A DNA stretch of 64,000 nt from Lophium mytilinum. Taxonomy: Eukaryota > Ascomycota > Dothideomycetes > Mytilinidiales > Mytilinidiaceae. Below the pieces are notes generated by a model. That model had not been told where the DNA came from. It saw nothing but the letters and a program-made list of their open reading frames with translations, and searched no databases. The position numbers and the translations under genes were made by a program. Position 1 is the first letter of the stretch, and every line of letters starts with the position of its first letter. Positions 33,536 through 50,964 of the stretch are shown here, piece after piece. The DNA is taken from NCBI GenBank assembly GCA_010093605.1, contig MU004187.1:1666830-1730829 (forward strand), given 5' to 3'.

Positions 33536-34393
33536 GGTTTTCTGACATGCAACAACTTCGAAAGCCAACCAACAAACTTCTCCGGGGCCGAAGACCTTGC
33601 TTCCGGCTTCAATTGGGGAACTCTCTTGGCCAACGATGACCTTATCGACCTAGAGGTGCTGGCATGCTCAGCCAACATGTAGTTTAAGGGAGCAGACGAA
33701 GGACTCCTGTCAGTATCTCCAATTGATCGTGTTGGCATATCGGGTATCTCTTACGGGTGTGCGTCACAATGCCTTTCATGACATAGCTATATTTCTTCAA
33801 TATTTCGGTAACATTACTTGCTACTTAAAGTGACTGCTTGATCGCCCCTTAGGGTAAATTGCGATAATTCTTTTCCGCTGTTCGATTATCCACCTAAGAG
33901 AGATTGTAATGGTCGTGGCGCGGAAGACCATGAAGTGAGCACAGTCGACCCGGATTGGGTGATCGTGGGAGTACAATCAGCTTTACGTGACAGCTCTATC
34001 GATTGGAGGCTTGTCGTCAACCTTTGTGATATCTTCATCTGGGGATTCTTCGCTTCTGCCCTCTGGACGAATTTTGTAGGCTACAGAACCTATGAAGGTG
34101 CCCCCGCTTTTGCAATACAGAGGACGCACGAAACTAATTCGGGCTGCTACTAACTACAAACCCCTTTTTCACTCCCCCTACACCCCCTTCTCGCTCCAGG
34201 CACACCCCCACCCCCCCTTCCCTCTCCCCCATTCACTTCACTACAATGTAATTGGCCCGTATTACTGCTCCGGAGCCTCTAATTCGCTCGCTTACGTCGC
34301 TCACTCATTCCAAATGCTCTCTCCAAATGCGGCGTGGCCACAAACAATCACATCCTCATCCTCATCCTTATCCTCCACAACACACCTCTCACC
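33536..34393. other. Intergenic region with C-rich tract
   Basis: About 860 bp without a supported gene. A strongly C-rich, G-poor tract at about 34155-34235 lies just before the FAR1-type frame. Its first part should be the 3' UTR of the upstream gene. Confidence 0.45.
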
Positions 34394-35295
34394 ATGGCCC
34401 TCCAGCCGCCACCGCCACAGAGCTACAACACCCTAGAGGAAGCTGAGGAAGCGCTTCGAGTGCACGCATCAGCGCACGGCTACGGGCTTACAAAGTCCCG
34501 CTCAAAGAAGGATAAGAAGAGCCGTGAAGTGAAGAAAGTATGGTTCCGATGCTGCTTTGGGGGCACCTCGGAGTCTAACGCGCGCGTGCGCAATACGTCT
34601 ACTATGAAAGCAGGCTGCAAGATGAATGGTACGCTCACTCGGCAGCCTCCTGGGCTCAATGGTGAACGTGCATGGCTATGGGCGACGGTGGAGGAAGCGC
34701 ACAACAGTCACCCCCCTATGCTCAAAGCGACGGCAGCCGCCTGCAATAGGAAGCGCTCAGCATCGACAAATCGCCTTATTCGGATGGATGCGGCCAGCGG
34801 AGCTAGGCCTAATGAGACGTATATGAAGCTGTTGGAGAAGGGGGTTACCATTATCGTGCAGGACATCGTCAACGAGCGAGCCCGGTATCGCAGTGAGCTT
34901 CGCGGCGGCCTCACGCCTATAGTTCCGCCGCCAGGACCGCTTACACCAGCTGGAACAGGTATCGACCTCTTTCTCATCAATTTAGCCCCCTTCGGGCCTA
35001 TCGCCGCACCTACGCCCACGCCTGCCGCTGCCTTTATACAACCTCCTACTGGCGCACTAAGAAGCGTGGTCGGCCGCCTGGTGCAAAGAACAAGGACCCG
35101 CGGAAGAAAGCAGCACCGTGTAATGCAGTTCAGCGGCAGGAAAGCGCTCATCCGCAGCCTCAGCCTCAGCCTCAGCCTCAGGCAGCGCCAGCCCGGCTTA
35201 GCTATGCGGAGCTCCTACGTCAGCTTGCATCATACGAGGAGGAAATGGAGGGAAATATTGATCAGAACAGCCAGGAGGGTGCGGCGGCGATGTAA
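34394..35295 (+). pseudogene. FAR1-type DNA-binding ORF, MULE-like, frameshifted or truncated
   Basis: The frame from the ATG at 34394 encodes a FAR1/WRKY-GCM1-type zinc-binding domain as in fungal Mutator-like (MULE) proteins: NTLEEAEEALRVHASAHGYG, KSREVKKVWFRCCFGG, MKAGCKMNG, and an EEAHNSHPPM histidine pair. A helical segment follows (LEKGVTIIVQDIVNERARYR). Downstream coding character moves to another frame, from about 34900 to the stop at 35293-35295. That frame encodes KKRGRPPGAKNKDPRKKAAP (AT-hook-like), a PQ repeat from a CAGCCT hexamer array (about 35155-35180) and ARLSYAELLRQLASYEEEME. A frameshift explains the change best; the only frame-correct intron I found (34885-34922) is 38 bp. 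No DDE transposase domain follows, so this is a transposon remnant or a truncated derivative. Confidence 0.6.
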
Positions 35296-35420
35296 GCGGG
35301 CCAGGCTCGATGCGGAGGAGCCGTATTAGCGGGCGATATGGACGGTTTTGGCATGCTCATAGGCTTGGAGGCGCGTATATAGGAATATAATAGCCTGTAT
35401 GCAACTACAGGAAACGGAAA

Positions 35421-35565
35421 GAATGCATGATGAAATGGAGAGGCTGCGCAGCCTACGTATAGCCTACGTACTGTTTCACTCACGTGCAGCTGAACATAAG
35501 ATGCAGGAAATGCATTAGAATGCACGATAAGATGCAGAGGCTGTACAGCCTCACGTACGGCTACG
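35421..35565. repeat. Two degenerate direct copies beside the FAR1 remnant
   Basis: A 48-bp segment beginning at 35421 recurs in diverged form at 35518. Both have GAATGCA, an A-rich spacer, AGAGGCTG, CAGCCT and ACG-ending words in the same order, about 97 bp apart. They lie just downstream of the FAR1-type frame and may be part of the same decayed element. Confidence 0.5.
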
Positions 35566-36153
35566 CCTACGGCACAGATGCTCGTGAGAATAGAGCTCCG
35601 GTCGAAGCTCAGAGCCATTCTGGCCAACTAGAAGATTAGACGGGACGGGGGGTGTGCGTCTGTTGAAAGAGGGGTGTGTATTCATCGAAAGGGGGGTGTA
35701 TAGGTACTAACGCCCTTGATTGTTGCCAATCTCCGGCTGTCCTTTCGACACTGTCAAGGCGCTCCGACAGACCTCTCAATAGTATTTTAATTTGTGCCTT
35801 CGCCGCACTTAAGAACCTTGGAATAATCGATACCTTTATTTGCACACTCATCGAAACCCGAATGCGAAATTTCAAACATGAAGCAAAGAGATATATACTA
35901 GCGCCTATCACTATTGCCTTTTGTATGTATACATAGCCTTTCTTCTCACCAACGGAGATACCCTATGCAATCCTACGAACTGTTTTACGAACTGTTTTAA
36001 AGACCAGGGTACTCATGCAGCTACAGCCCAGTCCTCGCAATCATGCTAACACCCACGCAAGTCTAATATATGCTGTGCAGAATCATACCGCCAAAGAAGA
36101 TACTCCAAGAAATCGCTTAACATAAAACAATGCAGATGCATAGCCAGCGAACC
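35566..36153. other. Intergenic region, no gene seen
   Basis: About 590 bp between the repeat pair and the stop codon of the DUF3405 gene. It is AT-richer than neighbouring sequence. Two small frames exist without family features. No terminal inverted repeat of the upstream element was found. Confidence 0.45.
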
Positions 36154-38450
36154 TCACCTCACCACCAATCTCTCCCTCCCCATCTTCTTGACCGGATGCA
36201 GCAGCATACCCGGCAAGCACATCCGCCCACTCTCCTTCTCATACTCCGGCCCTCCCACCACCTCCTCTTCCCTCCCCCACTCATGTACCTTGACCGGCCA
36301 CCCCAGCCACCGCCGATACAGCACCCGCGGGAACGTCGACGCGTAGTACCAGCTCCACCCGTAAAAGTTGTGCTCGCGGTCATGCTGGTACGGGCTATCC
36401 TCCAGCTCGCCCCACATCGCCGGCACCGCATCGAGCGCCTCCCCCGTCGCTTGATCAACCGTCGCGTGCGCATTGAAGACATTATCAGCGTACCGCGCCG
36501 GCCACGCGCGGTCCGCGAAGATGGGGTGCGGCGCGTAGATGGCCTTGAGGCCGTGCTGCAGCGCGACGGTGGTGGGCCACATCTCGGCCTGCATGGAGCG
36601 GCCGGCGAGGTTCTCGTTGTGCATGGCCTGCAGCAGGGTTTTGGAGAAGCGTACGACGGTGTTGATGTAGGCGCGACGCTCGAGGTTGGGGAAGTCGGGG
36701 TGGTTGAAGCCGAAGGCGGCGGGATTTTCGCTGGTGAAGACAGGGTGGATGGTTGGGACGTAGTTCCAGATGTGGTTGCGGTAGGACCAGGTTGTGTTGC
36801 GTGGGTCCCAGATGGGGAGGAGGGTGATTAGGTCGGCGGGCTCGTCGACGCCCCAGGAGAAGTTGTCGTCGGCCATTGATGTTGGTGGGGTGGGTCCAAG
36901 AGGTTTTTGAGGGGGGTTAGCTCCCGGGTAGGGCCGTGATCCCCAGACTGGTTGGGGGATGAGGCCGTCCGAAGAAGCTTTCAAGATGGTCTCGTGCGTG
37001 TCGTTGATGAACCCCGAATATGACCCATGGACCCCCGGGATGTAATAGCGCTTGTTTCGCTCCCACATCAGTTTCCGAGGCTGTTTCTCGGCGAATTTTG
37101 CGATCTTTTCAAAGAAATGATAGTGCTGTCCAATGTACCTCGCATCTGTTTCCCAATTCCAAACGTAGTCGAACTCAGGGTGCTTCTGAGAGAAGAGCTG
37201 CACACACATGTATTGATGCCAGTAGACTTGCCAGTCTGTGACGAGGGGATACCATTTCGGAAAAGCTGCCTCAGACCATAGGATGGCCATGTCCTGCAGC
37301 TCGTGTGGGACGTTAGCTTTAAGGACCTCCTCGTAGACTTCTGAATCGGTGAAAATCGGCTTCTTCTTGTCTTTGATGTGCACATATAAAAAAACCTGGT
37401 ACTCCCCACCGGATTGAAGGGAAAGCTCAGAAACCATCGCTCGGATGGCAGTGATATCGTTCTCTTCGTATTGATAACCTTCCCAGGAGCGGATCAGGAT
37501 TGCTGTACGCTTGTGATATGACGGCAATGGAACTTCACCACCACCACCAGAAGTCGCGTTCGTCTGAGCTGCCGCAGGTAGCTCGAGATCTAGCCGCGTA
37601 TTGGGGCTACTCTGGGCCTCCGGGCGGTATCGATCTTTGTTCAGCTTCAGACATTCGTTTTGAAGACTGCCCCATTTGGTGGTGTTCCAATCCACGCCTT
37701 GCCCTTCTTCATCACCATACCCGTAGGGCCCATACCGCGAAGAACGATCAAAGCATGCATCGCCGTCCAGCCCTACGGCTTCGTACCCTCCGATAAGAGG
37801 CTTGGGGAGATCTTTTGGCAGTCCTTTGTAGGACTGTGTCAGGTCCTCCTTACTGACGTCCAGAGGCAGCCCTCGGGGTCCAACACATGGTACTTGTTTC
37901 CCCTTCCACTGCTTCTTCCAGTCTGGACCGTTGTAATTTGGATACGGTGTGTATGGCGATTGTGACTTTGCCGCAGATCTGTCCAATTTCGACACTCCTT
38001 GGTCGAATAGGCCGTGGTCCCTGGCAACCCTGTCAGCAGTGACATCCTACGTAAAGGCTATGGTTCTCACATTGGGAAGCCTTCCCAGCGATTAGGGTCG
38101 TATTTTTTGTCCACGTATTGCCCGTAAGGTGGCCAATGTCCGTCCGTCGGTTCATTACTCGGTCTATTCCACTTCAAAACTTGCTGCATGTATTCTTTGG
38201 TAGAGCTTGTTTGCGCGGAGTCTGCTGCTGCAGACGTGGCGCTTCCACCCTTTACAGGACCCCATGCTGGCCTAGGGTATGATTTCTTCGACCCCTCGTC
38301 TGTCTTCCCTTCTGGGTGGATCTTGCTCGAGAAGCGTGAGTAGCCGTAGTCGATGTCTGCGGCAAAAGGCAGCTGTTTGACGAGAGAGAGTAGAAAGATG
38401 AAACAAATTAAAGAGAGTAAGACGAGCCTGCGCGGGGAACGAGTCAACAT
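36154..38450 (-). CDS. DUF3405 family Golgi-type membrane protein
   Basis: A 748-aa protein from exons 38450-38071 and 38020-36154. It belongs to the fungal DUF3405 family, whose members look like type II membrane glycosyltransferases but have no proven reaction. The N-terminus is MLTRSPRRLV followed by a single hydrophobic anchor (LLSLICFIFLLSL), then a proline-rich lumenal stem. The conserved domain holds KRTAILIRSWEGYQY, a FLYVHIKDKK strand, the WNWETDARYIGQHYHFFEKI motif with an acidic D-A-R centre, and DEPADLITLLPIWDPRNT. Near the end come YGWSWYYASTFPRVLYRRWLGW and a basic tail. I began at 38450 because that ATG immediately precedes the anchor; an upstream in-frame start at 38591 exists but gives an unlikely leader. 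Confidence 0.87.
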
Positions 38451-39409
38451 AATAGCAGAGGGACGCAAGGGCGGAGTGCCACTGATTAGCCGTCGCAGGA
38501 GCTGTGTTGTCGCAAACCACGCCTGGTGGCAGCACGACAGTACATGTAGAGAAACGGAAGATAGAGAAAGAGAGAGAAAAGTGAGTCGCACACGGCGGGA
38601 TTTGGATCTACATCAGGGCGGCGATTGCAGTCTGCCACCTGCAGCGCTCCACAGTCGGGGGAGGCGCATCTGATCGTTACGTATGTTGGTAGGAGTCTGT
38701 GCCTGCAATATATGGGTAAAGAAGATAATAGGGTCTCTTAGCGCGTGCTCTTTGCCCCTCTAAAGGCGGGCCGGGAGACGAGACGCGTGTAACAGCAAGG
38801 TGCCGGGGGTGTTGAGCATCACGGGTTTCAATCGTCAGGAAACACAGTGTAGCATTTCCCCTGACTAGTGAAGCAGTTAACAAGCCTGAACTCTACCCTC
38901 TATTGTCGAATATCTTGGAGCCCACCCGGATCTCCCAACTATAGCAGACCACGTAACTTTCGATATCGTTCAATTCAGCCCAAAAAGGCTGGTGTTTAGA
39001 GTTGCCCGGGGTCGAGTTTCAAGTTGGGTTGTCTCCTGCACATCCTGTGCTCGCGCCGTGTCAACTGTCTGACTGTTGCGGCACTGTGCCACCTTCTGCT
39101 ATGGCGTCACAGGCGGGCTGCCGAAATGTGTGCTGCTCCACTCACTCGTTTGGAGAACACATTGCGCTCTACTGGATCATCAGGAGAAGAACTCCATTGA
39201 GTCGTGATCCTTATCTCATAGTAGATCCTCCCAAATCAGAATTTCTTCCACCCTCACTTCACCGTTCAAAAAGAAAGAAGAACCACTTGCTCATGGCATG
39301 TGAAAATCATCATTGGCCATCTATGGAGTCCATGCTATTTGCGGCATCCGCCGCGCTCTATCATCAGGTCCAGAAAACTCCACCCATGCCGTGATTCGCA
39401 AGCAACACT
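38451..39409. other. Intergenic region, no gene seen
   Basis: About 960 bp holding the DUF3405 promoter and the 3' region of the Shp1 gene. A short purine-rich run (AGAGAAAGAGAGAG-like) lies at about 38560-38580 in the DUF3405 leader. Nothing else is recognisable. Confidence 0.45.
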
Positions 39410-40783
39410 CTACTTCCACTTCTGCACCACCACTCCACCGCGCTTGAACTCCGGCAGCTCTCCAATCTGCACCTTCCTGTCCGCCAGCTCTGTGCTTGGG
39501 AACGTAGTCATGAGCGCATACGCCCGCTGTGTGCTCGCAGGGCTGGCTGCATCTACGAACCCGTACACATCGCCAATCGTGTGAGTCGTATTGAATCGGG
39601 ACTGGAGCCGGGTGCCGTCTCCTAGACGAATCTGTAGTGTAACGGCAGGGGTAGAGTCGTCCACGTTGACCTTCGGTGCCGCCGCTGAGCTTGAGCTGGC
39701 TGTAGCGGCGGGGGCTGGTGCGGCGGCTGGTGCATGTGACGATGGCGATGGGGCTGCCACGCCAGGCGTAGGGCTTCCAAGACGTTGTCCGGAGCCTGAA
39801 AATGGCTTATACTTTGACTTAGGCTTCACATACTCCTCATCCTTGTGAGGACGCACCTCCACATCCACCTCCTGGCCGCGCTCAACGTTCAATATTTCCA
39901 GCGGCGCATGACCAGAGTTGATAAGCTCTAGCGTTCGGGCATTTGCAGGGTCGTCGTAGCGGTAGAGCGGGCCGTCGTCAACGGAAAAGCCGTCTTGCCA
40001 AAGGTGCAGCTCGCGTCGCACTCGTGGAGCAGAGGCGGGTCGCTCTGCAGTGGGGTCGGGGATGGCACGGCTAGGAGCATCGTCGCCACCAAGAGTCATT
40101 CCTGTGCCTCTGAAATGGGTGGAGGGTCTCTCGTCGTCTCCACCTGGGCGTGGGACATTTCTGCAATTTATTAGCAAGCTGTGAAGTTCTGGATTCCAAG
40201 CAACTCACTGTCGAGCCTTCTTCAGGATGTTGTTGATCTGGTCTCGGGGGTTGGAAGCATTAGGGTTCTGCACAGCAAGACCGGACTTCTCGCCACCTGT
40301 GAAGAAGTCCTGTTGCTCATCGTCGTTATAGTCCTCATCACTGTCGTGATCTCCGTCGTCTCCGTGGGCGGGCGCGGCTCCCTGGTTCTGTATGTCCTTC
40401 AACGTCCTCAGACCTCGCTGAGGTGCTTTGCGAGCGGCAGCTGGAGCAGACGACGAGCTCGCTGAAGCGGGCGCAGGTCTTCCATCAAGAGTACGTCCTC
40501 CTCCGGGCTGTGCGGGAGTTGCGGCACTGGGTTCTGTAGTATCGGTGGTGTCCATAGAGTCTTCGGCGTCAGCGTCCTCGTCCCCACCTTCTGCAGCAGC
40601 GTAGTAGGTTGCGACAGCGGTCTCGAGGTCCCAGTTGGAGGATTCAAGATAGCCCTCAGCCTGTGCGCAGAACGAAGATTAGTAACTGACGATAGGATAC
40701 AAGGCTGAGAAGAGAATACATACATCGTGGGGCCCGAGGCCAGTGACGGCGCAAAACTGGGCTGTTAACGTGTCGTGATCCAT
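39410..40783 (-). CDS. SHP1: Shp1/p47-type Cdc48 cofactor (UBA-SEP-UBX)
   Basis: A 420-aa protein from exons 40783-40724, 40660-40209 and 40160-39410. It is the adaptor that links the AAA ATPase Cdc48/p97 to ubiquitylated substrates and membrane fusion. The UBA domain occupies residues about 1-45 (TAQFCAVTGLGPHDAEGYLE, NWDLETAVATYYAAA). An acidic linker with DFFTGGEKSGLAVQNP follows. The SEP domain is HLWQDGFSVDDGPLYRYDDP onward, and the UBX domain is at the C-terminus (VTLQIRLGDGTRLQSRFN, then TTFPSTELADRK). The usual arginine-containing loop appears as FPS. The gene is head to head with Mim1, with 277 bp between start codons. Confidence 0.95.
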
Positions 40784-41060
40784 GGTGCTTCGTTGCTATG
40801 ATAGTGAAGAGGATGATGAGTACTCGAGGTAGTTTCGAGATTGTAGTTTGGCGGAGATGGTAGCTGGGGAGATTGTTGACGTTGGAACAGTGAAGGTGGT
40901 GGGGAAGCTTCGAGCAGGCAGCTCCACCAAGACGTCAGGTTCTCTTGGCAGCCAGATCCATTTGAGCCTCAACTTCATCAATTCACTAAACCTCGGGAAG
41001 CCAGCCGTCGACCATCCACGCCCTCCGACGGGCCTACCATACGCCCACGATATCTCCAAA

Positions 41061-41653
41061 ATGTCCCGAACATCGCCCCAAGGGCATCAGGCTCTCTCCG
41101 ACTCGGCCCTGACCATCCACTCGGACAGCGAGAATTACGACGGCAACCACGAGCTCTCCTCATCGTCTCCACCCTCTTCCTCCAGCTCGCCGCTCATCTT
41201 GTACTCTCCGCCCACTATTTGGGGCTTGGTGCGCGGTGCTGCGATCAATCTAGTTCTCCCTTTTATCAATGGATTGATGCTAGGGTTCGGCGAGCTCATT
41301 GCGCATGAAGTGGCGTACCAGTTTGGATGGGCAGGCACAAAGGTACGTTGGAACGGCATAATAGTCTTTTAGAGGTGTATTTTCAATATCTCGAATGATT
41401 TTCTCTCTCGACATCCTGCTCCCGATGATGGGAGGCTTTCCCGGGCTGAGGCCTTTCATTTGACCGGACGACTCTCATATTATCTTATTCCTCTATATGA
41501 GTTCGATTTGCTAATTTATCTCGGCTATAGATATTCCCCAGCAGTCGCAGCGACTCGAGAACTATCGGTCCTGGCGTTGAGATGCGCCCCGACCCCATTG
41601 AGCGGAAGAGGAGATCCGGCGAAGAGATGGACGCATACACAAGCTTGGAATAG
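41061..41653 (+). CDS. MIM1: Mim1-like mitochondrial outer-membrane import protein
   Basis: A 134-aa protein from exons 41061-41342 and 41531-41653. Mim1 inserts and assembles alpha-helical and Tom-complex proteins in the outer mitochondrial membrane. The single transmembrane region is preceded by a serine-rich cytosolic part and reads WGLVRGAAINLVLPFING followed by LMLGFGELIAHEVAYQFGW. It contains the G-x-x-x-G spacing (GLMLG) known to drive Mim1 oligomerisation. The intron falls after GTK, and the second exon gives a basic tail ending in DAYTSLE. The ATG at 41061 is chosen because the open frame upstream is in the promoter shared with Shp1. Confidence 0.88.
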
Positions 41654-41996
41654 GGTATTGAACTAGAAGCTCTGCAGCTGACACACACTCTCATGCTTAC
41701 GAGAAGCAATTGGATTGTACATAGACACAAGGGCATCATAAAGTTCATGGATTAGCATCAGGCGTTAGGGGAATCTTGCTCACTGCAAAGGCGAGGAAAA
41801 CGTACTCACTAGTCGTAGCATAGAAATCTAGCTAGGATATATGCTCTATGCGGCTTTTGCCTTTCAAAATGAGGGTTGACGCGTGAATCGATGCCCTCTT
41901 GAAAGGCAGCACGTGACTTCAACTTCACGACCCCGGCTCGGTGGTTTGCGTGCGACATCTCGGAGAGCTCGCTCCAAAAATTTATAGACGTCAACC
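41654..41996. other. Intergenic region, nothing seen
   Basis: About 340 bp between the stop of Mim1 and the start of Oxa1, both on the plus strand. No motif recognised. Confidence 0.5.
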
Positions 41997-43686
41997 ATGA
42001 TTGCCAGCAACGGGCTACGGCCCGCCTTTCGGTTATCCTCTGTTTCCTGTCGCTCTTTACCGCTTCGTACTAATGGATTGAGGAAGGTATGCCTGGTTCT
42101 TCGTCCCTGTCCCATCTCAATGCCTATATCATGATTCTTCCACACCTCCGCGTCTGCGAGAAACTACACCATCCCAACTACATTCAGCTAGGATCACTCC
42201 ATCATGTACAATCCAAACTAAGCTGTCTTCTCTAGTTTTCAAGCCTCCCGGAACCCGCCCGCGGCATCTCTACCCCCCAATCTCGAGCTCAGCACACAAG
42301 TCCCCTTCTATCATCACGATGGAGAAGCACCAACATCGCTGCGCCCACCCTCCTAGCCACAGCCTCTGGCATCCGCTTCAACTCTACAACCCCAACCCCT
42401 CCCGCATCCGCTACCTCCGTCGAACATGCCGCAAATGCCGCACACGCTGAACACTCGTGGGCCGTTCCCCACACCCCCGACAGCACCATCGAAGACCTGC
42501 TCGACACGGCCCCTCTCTCCTCCGTCCCCGAGACCATCGGCTACCTGAAATCCCTCGGGCTCGACTACGGCTGGGGCCCAACCGCCGTCGCAGAATGGTT
42601 GCTCGAGCACATCCACGTCTGGAGCGGGATGCCGTGGGGCCTATCCATCCTCGCCGCCGCCTTCACCGTGCGCGTGGGCTGCTTCTACTTCTACGTGCAG
42701 GGTGCGGATACAACGGCGAAGATGCGCGCGCTGAAGCCTATCATCGACCCGCTGAACGCGCGCATGAAGATGGCGCTGAATGCAGGCGACAAAGAGGGGA
42801 CAATGCGGTACCGGCGGGAGTCGCAGAAGGTGTATAAGGATATGGGGATTCGGCCGATCCGACACGTCTTCGCGGGACCTGTCCTCCAGGGCTTACTCGG
42901 CTTCGGCGCTTTCAGACTCTCGCGCGGTATGGCGGACATCCCGGTTCCTGGCTTTCTGGACGGCGGCATGCTGTGGTTCACGAACCTCGCAATCCCAGAC
43001 CCTATATACCTCCTCCCTCTCCTGACCGCCGGCGCCGTACACATGGTTGCAAGAGTAAGCCCCCCTCCCCCTCCCCCTCCCCTTTCCCCGCCGTCGTCTC
43101 ACTCCTGCATCTATTTAACTAACACCACCGCAAGGTCGGCGGCGAAACCGGCGCCCCCTTACAACCCATCCAAAAGAAACTAATGATGTACGGCCTCCCC
43201 GGCCTAACGATACTCTTCTCCTGGTGGCTGCCCGCGGCCACCCAGCTCACCTTTCTCGCCGGCTCCGTCCTCTCCCTTCTCCAAGCCCTCATTTTCCGCC
43301 AGCCACGCATCCGCCAGGCGCTGAACCTCACCCCGCTCTACAAACCCCCCGTCATCCGCCCGCCGACCATCGAAACGCGCTTCGCAGTGCGCCCGCAGCA
43401 GCCGACGGCGGGCCGAAAGCCCGTGTACCAAGCGCCCAGCAGCTCAATAGGGACCGCGCCGGATCCCCTAGCCCCCCCGCAGCAGAAGGAGGCGGAGAAG
43501 CCCGGATTCGCGACGAAACTCTTCACGCAGGCTAGAGAGGCAGCGGGGGATATGTTCCCCGATGCGCTGGTGCGCATGACGCAGAGCCAGGAGAAGCAGC
43601 GGAGGCAGCGGCTGAAGAAGCAGGCGGAGCTGTATGAGGCGCGGCGGCAAGCGCAGATAGACGAGGAGCGGCGATACCGGAAATGA
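41997..43686 (+). CDS. OXA1: Oxa1 mitochondrial inner-membrane insertase
   Basis: A 486-aa YidC/Oxa1-family insertase from exons 41997-42086, 42236-43054 and 43135-43686. It inserts mitochondrially encoded and some imported proteins into the inner membrane. The first 60 residues are arginine- and serine-rich with few acids, a presequence; the cleavage site is not determined. The insertase core starts at WLLEHIHVWSGMPWGLSILAAAF, continues with MRALKPIIDPLNARMKMAL and RHVFAGPVLQGLLGFGAFRLSRG. After the second intron come GGETGAPLQPIQKKLMMYGLPG and a hydrophobic WWLPAATQLTFLAGSVLSLLQ segment. A basic, coiled-coil-like C-tail (QEKQRRQRLKKQAELYEARR) fits the ribosome-binding tail of Oxa1. The second intron is strongly C-rich. 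Confidence 0.95.
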
Positions 43687-44597
43687 GGCCTTCGAAACAC
43701 TTGTAATTGTGCTTAAATGGGGGCTGGGTTGGAGTGGTTGATTAGGGGGGAAGGCATGTATATTACTTTTTTTCGATGATTGTGTTCGTAAGCTCCGTTT
43801 CCCACCTTCTGGGTTGCTTGCATAGGCCGGGTGGCTGGGGAAAAAGAGGTAGAATCACATGTACAAAACGCAATCACAGACATCACTCATACTACTAGCA
43901 CAAGCACCTTTTCAGAACACTGAGTCTAGCATTTTTTTACTTAGTCGATCCCGCACCCATTAACCCCGCCAGCACTGCACACCACACACACGCAACGTGA
44001 AGCCCAGCCAGTTGGCGAACTCCCATTCCATTCCGATACCTGAACCCTTAGACAGAAAGCCGTAACCCCCGCATGCCCCGTACGCGCTCTGCAACTCGTA
44101 ACAAACAAGCTGGTGAAAAGAAGACAAGGCTTTCTAAAGGTACAGAAGTGGAGGCGGGCAGGTGTAACCTCCCACCCTAGTTTGCAGAGGAGAACTTCTC
44201 TCTTCCATTACCCCTTTCCCACACCGCCATAAGACGAGAAAGAGAAAAGTGCCGAGAAAGGAATAAAAAAACCCGTGAACCCTAATGCAAGTATGCTGCT
44301 GGAAGTATATGAGTCTCCCAAGATGTGATGAGGCCAGTTCAGAATGCAGGACAGGAGGAGAAAACAGAAGGTTGTAGTACAGGGTTCATTCTCGGCCGTC
44401 CGTAGTCATTATGAAGTTTCCATCCCATGGGGAAGGGGACGATGCCGCCATGACTCCGGTGAATTTCCCAGTCAATGTGAACGCCGATCTTGAAGCAAAC
44501 AAGGGGTGGAAAGAAAGGGAGTAGAGGAGGTATGTTTTTGGTAAGAGAATGCAGAGATTCTAGGATATGTGTGCTGGTCAGATCGTCTGTTGTTGCT
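43687..44597. other. Convergent intergenic region, no gene seen
   Basis: About 910 bp between the stops of Oxa1 and the KDM5 gene, with both 3' UTRs. There are A- and T-runs near 43765 and 44265. No RNA gene or repeat identified. Confidence 0.5.

Positions 44598-50964
<6,367 letters not shown>

Noticed and set aside
36130-36831. 233-codon plus-strand frame opposite the DUF3405 gene
   Set aside because: Antisense shadow of well-conserved DUF3405 sequence, with H/P/R-rich then G/V/D-rich composition and no family features.
40848-41060. N-terminal extension of Mim1 from an upstream ATG
   Set aside because: It would put the first 71 residues in the promoter shared with Shp1; Mim1 proteins are short and the ATG at 41061 gives the expected size.
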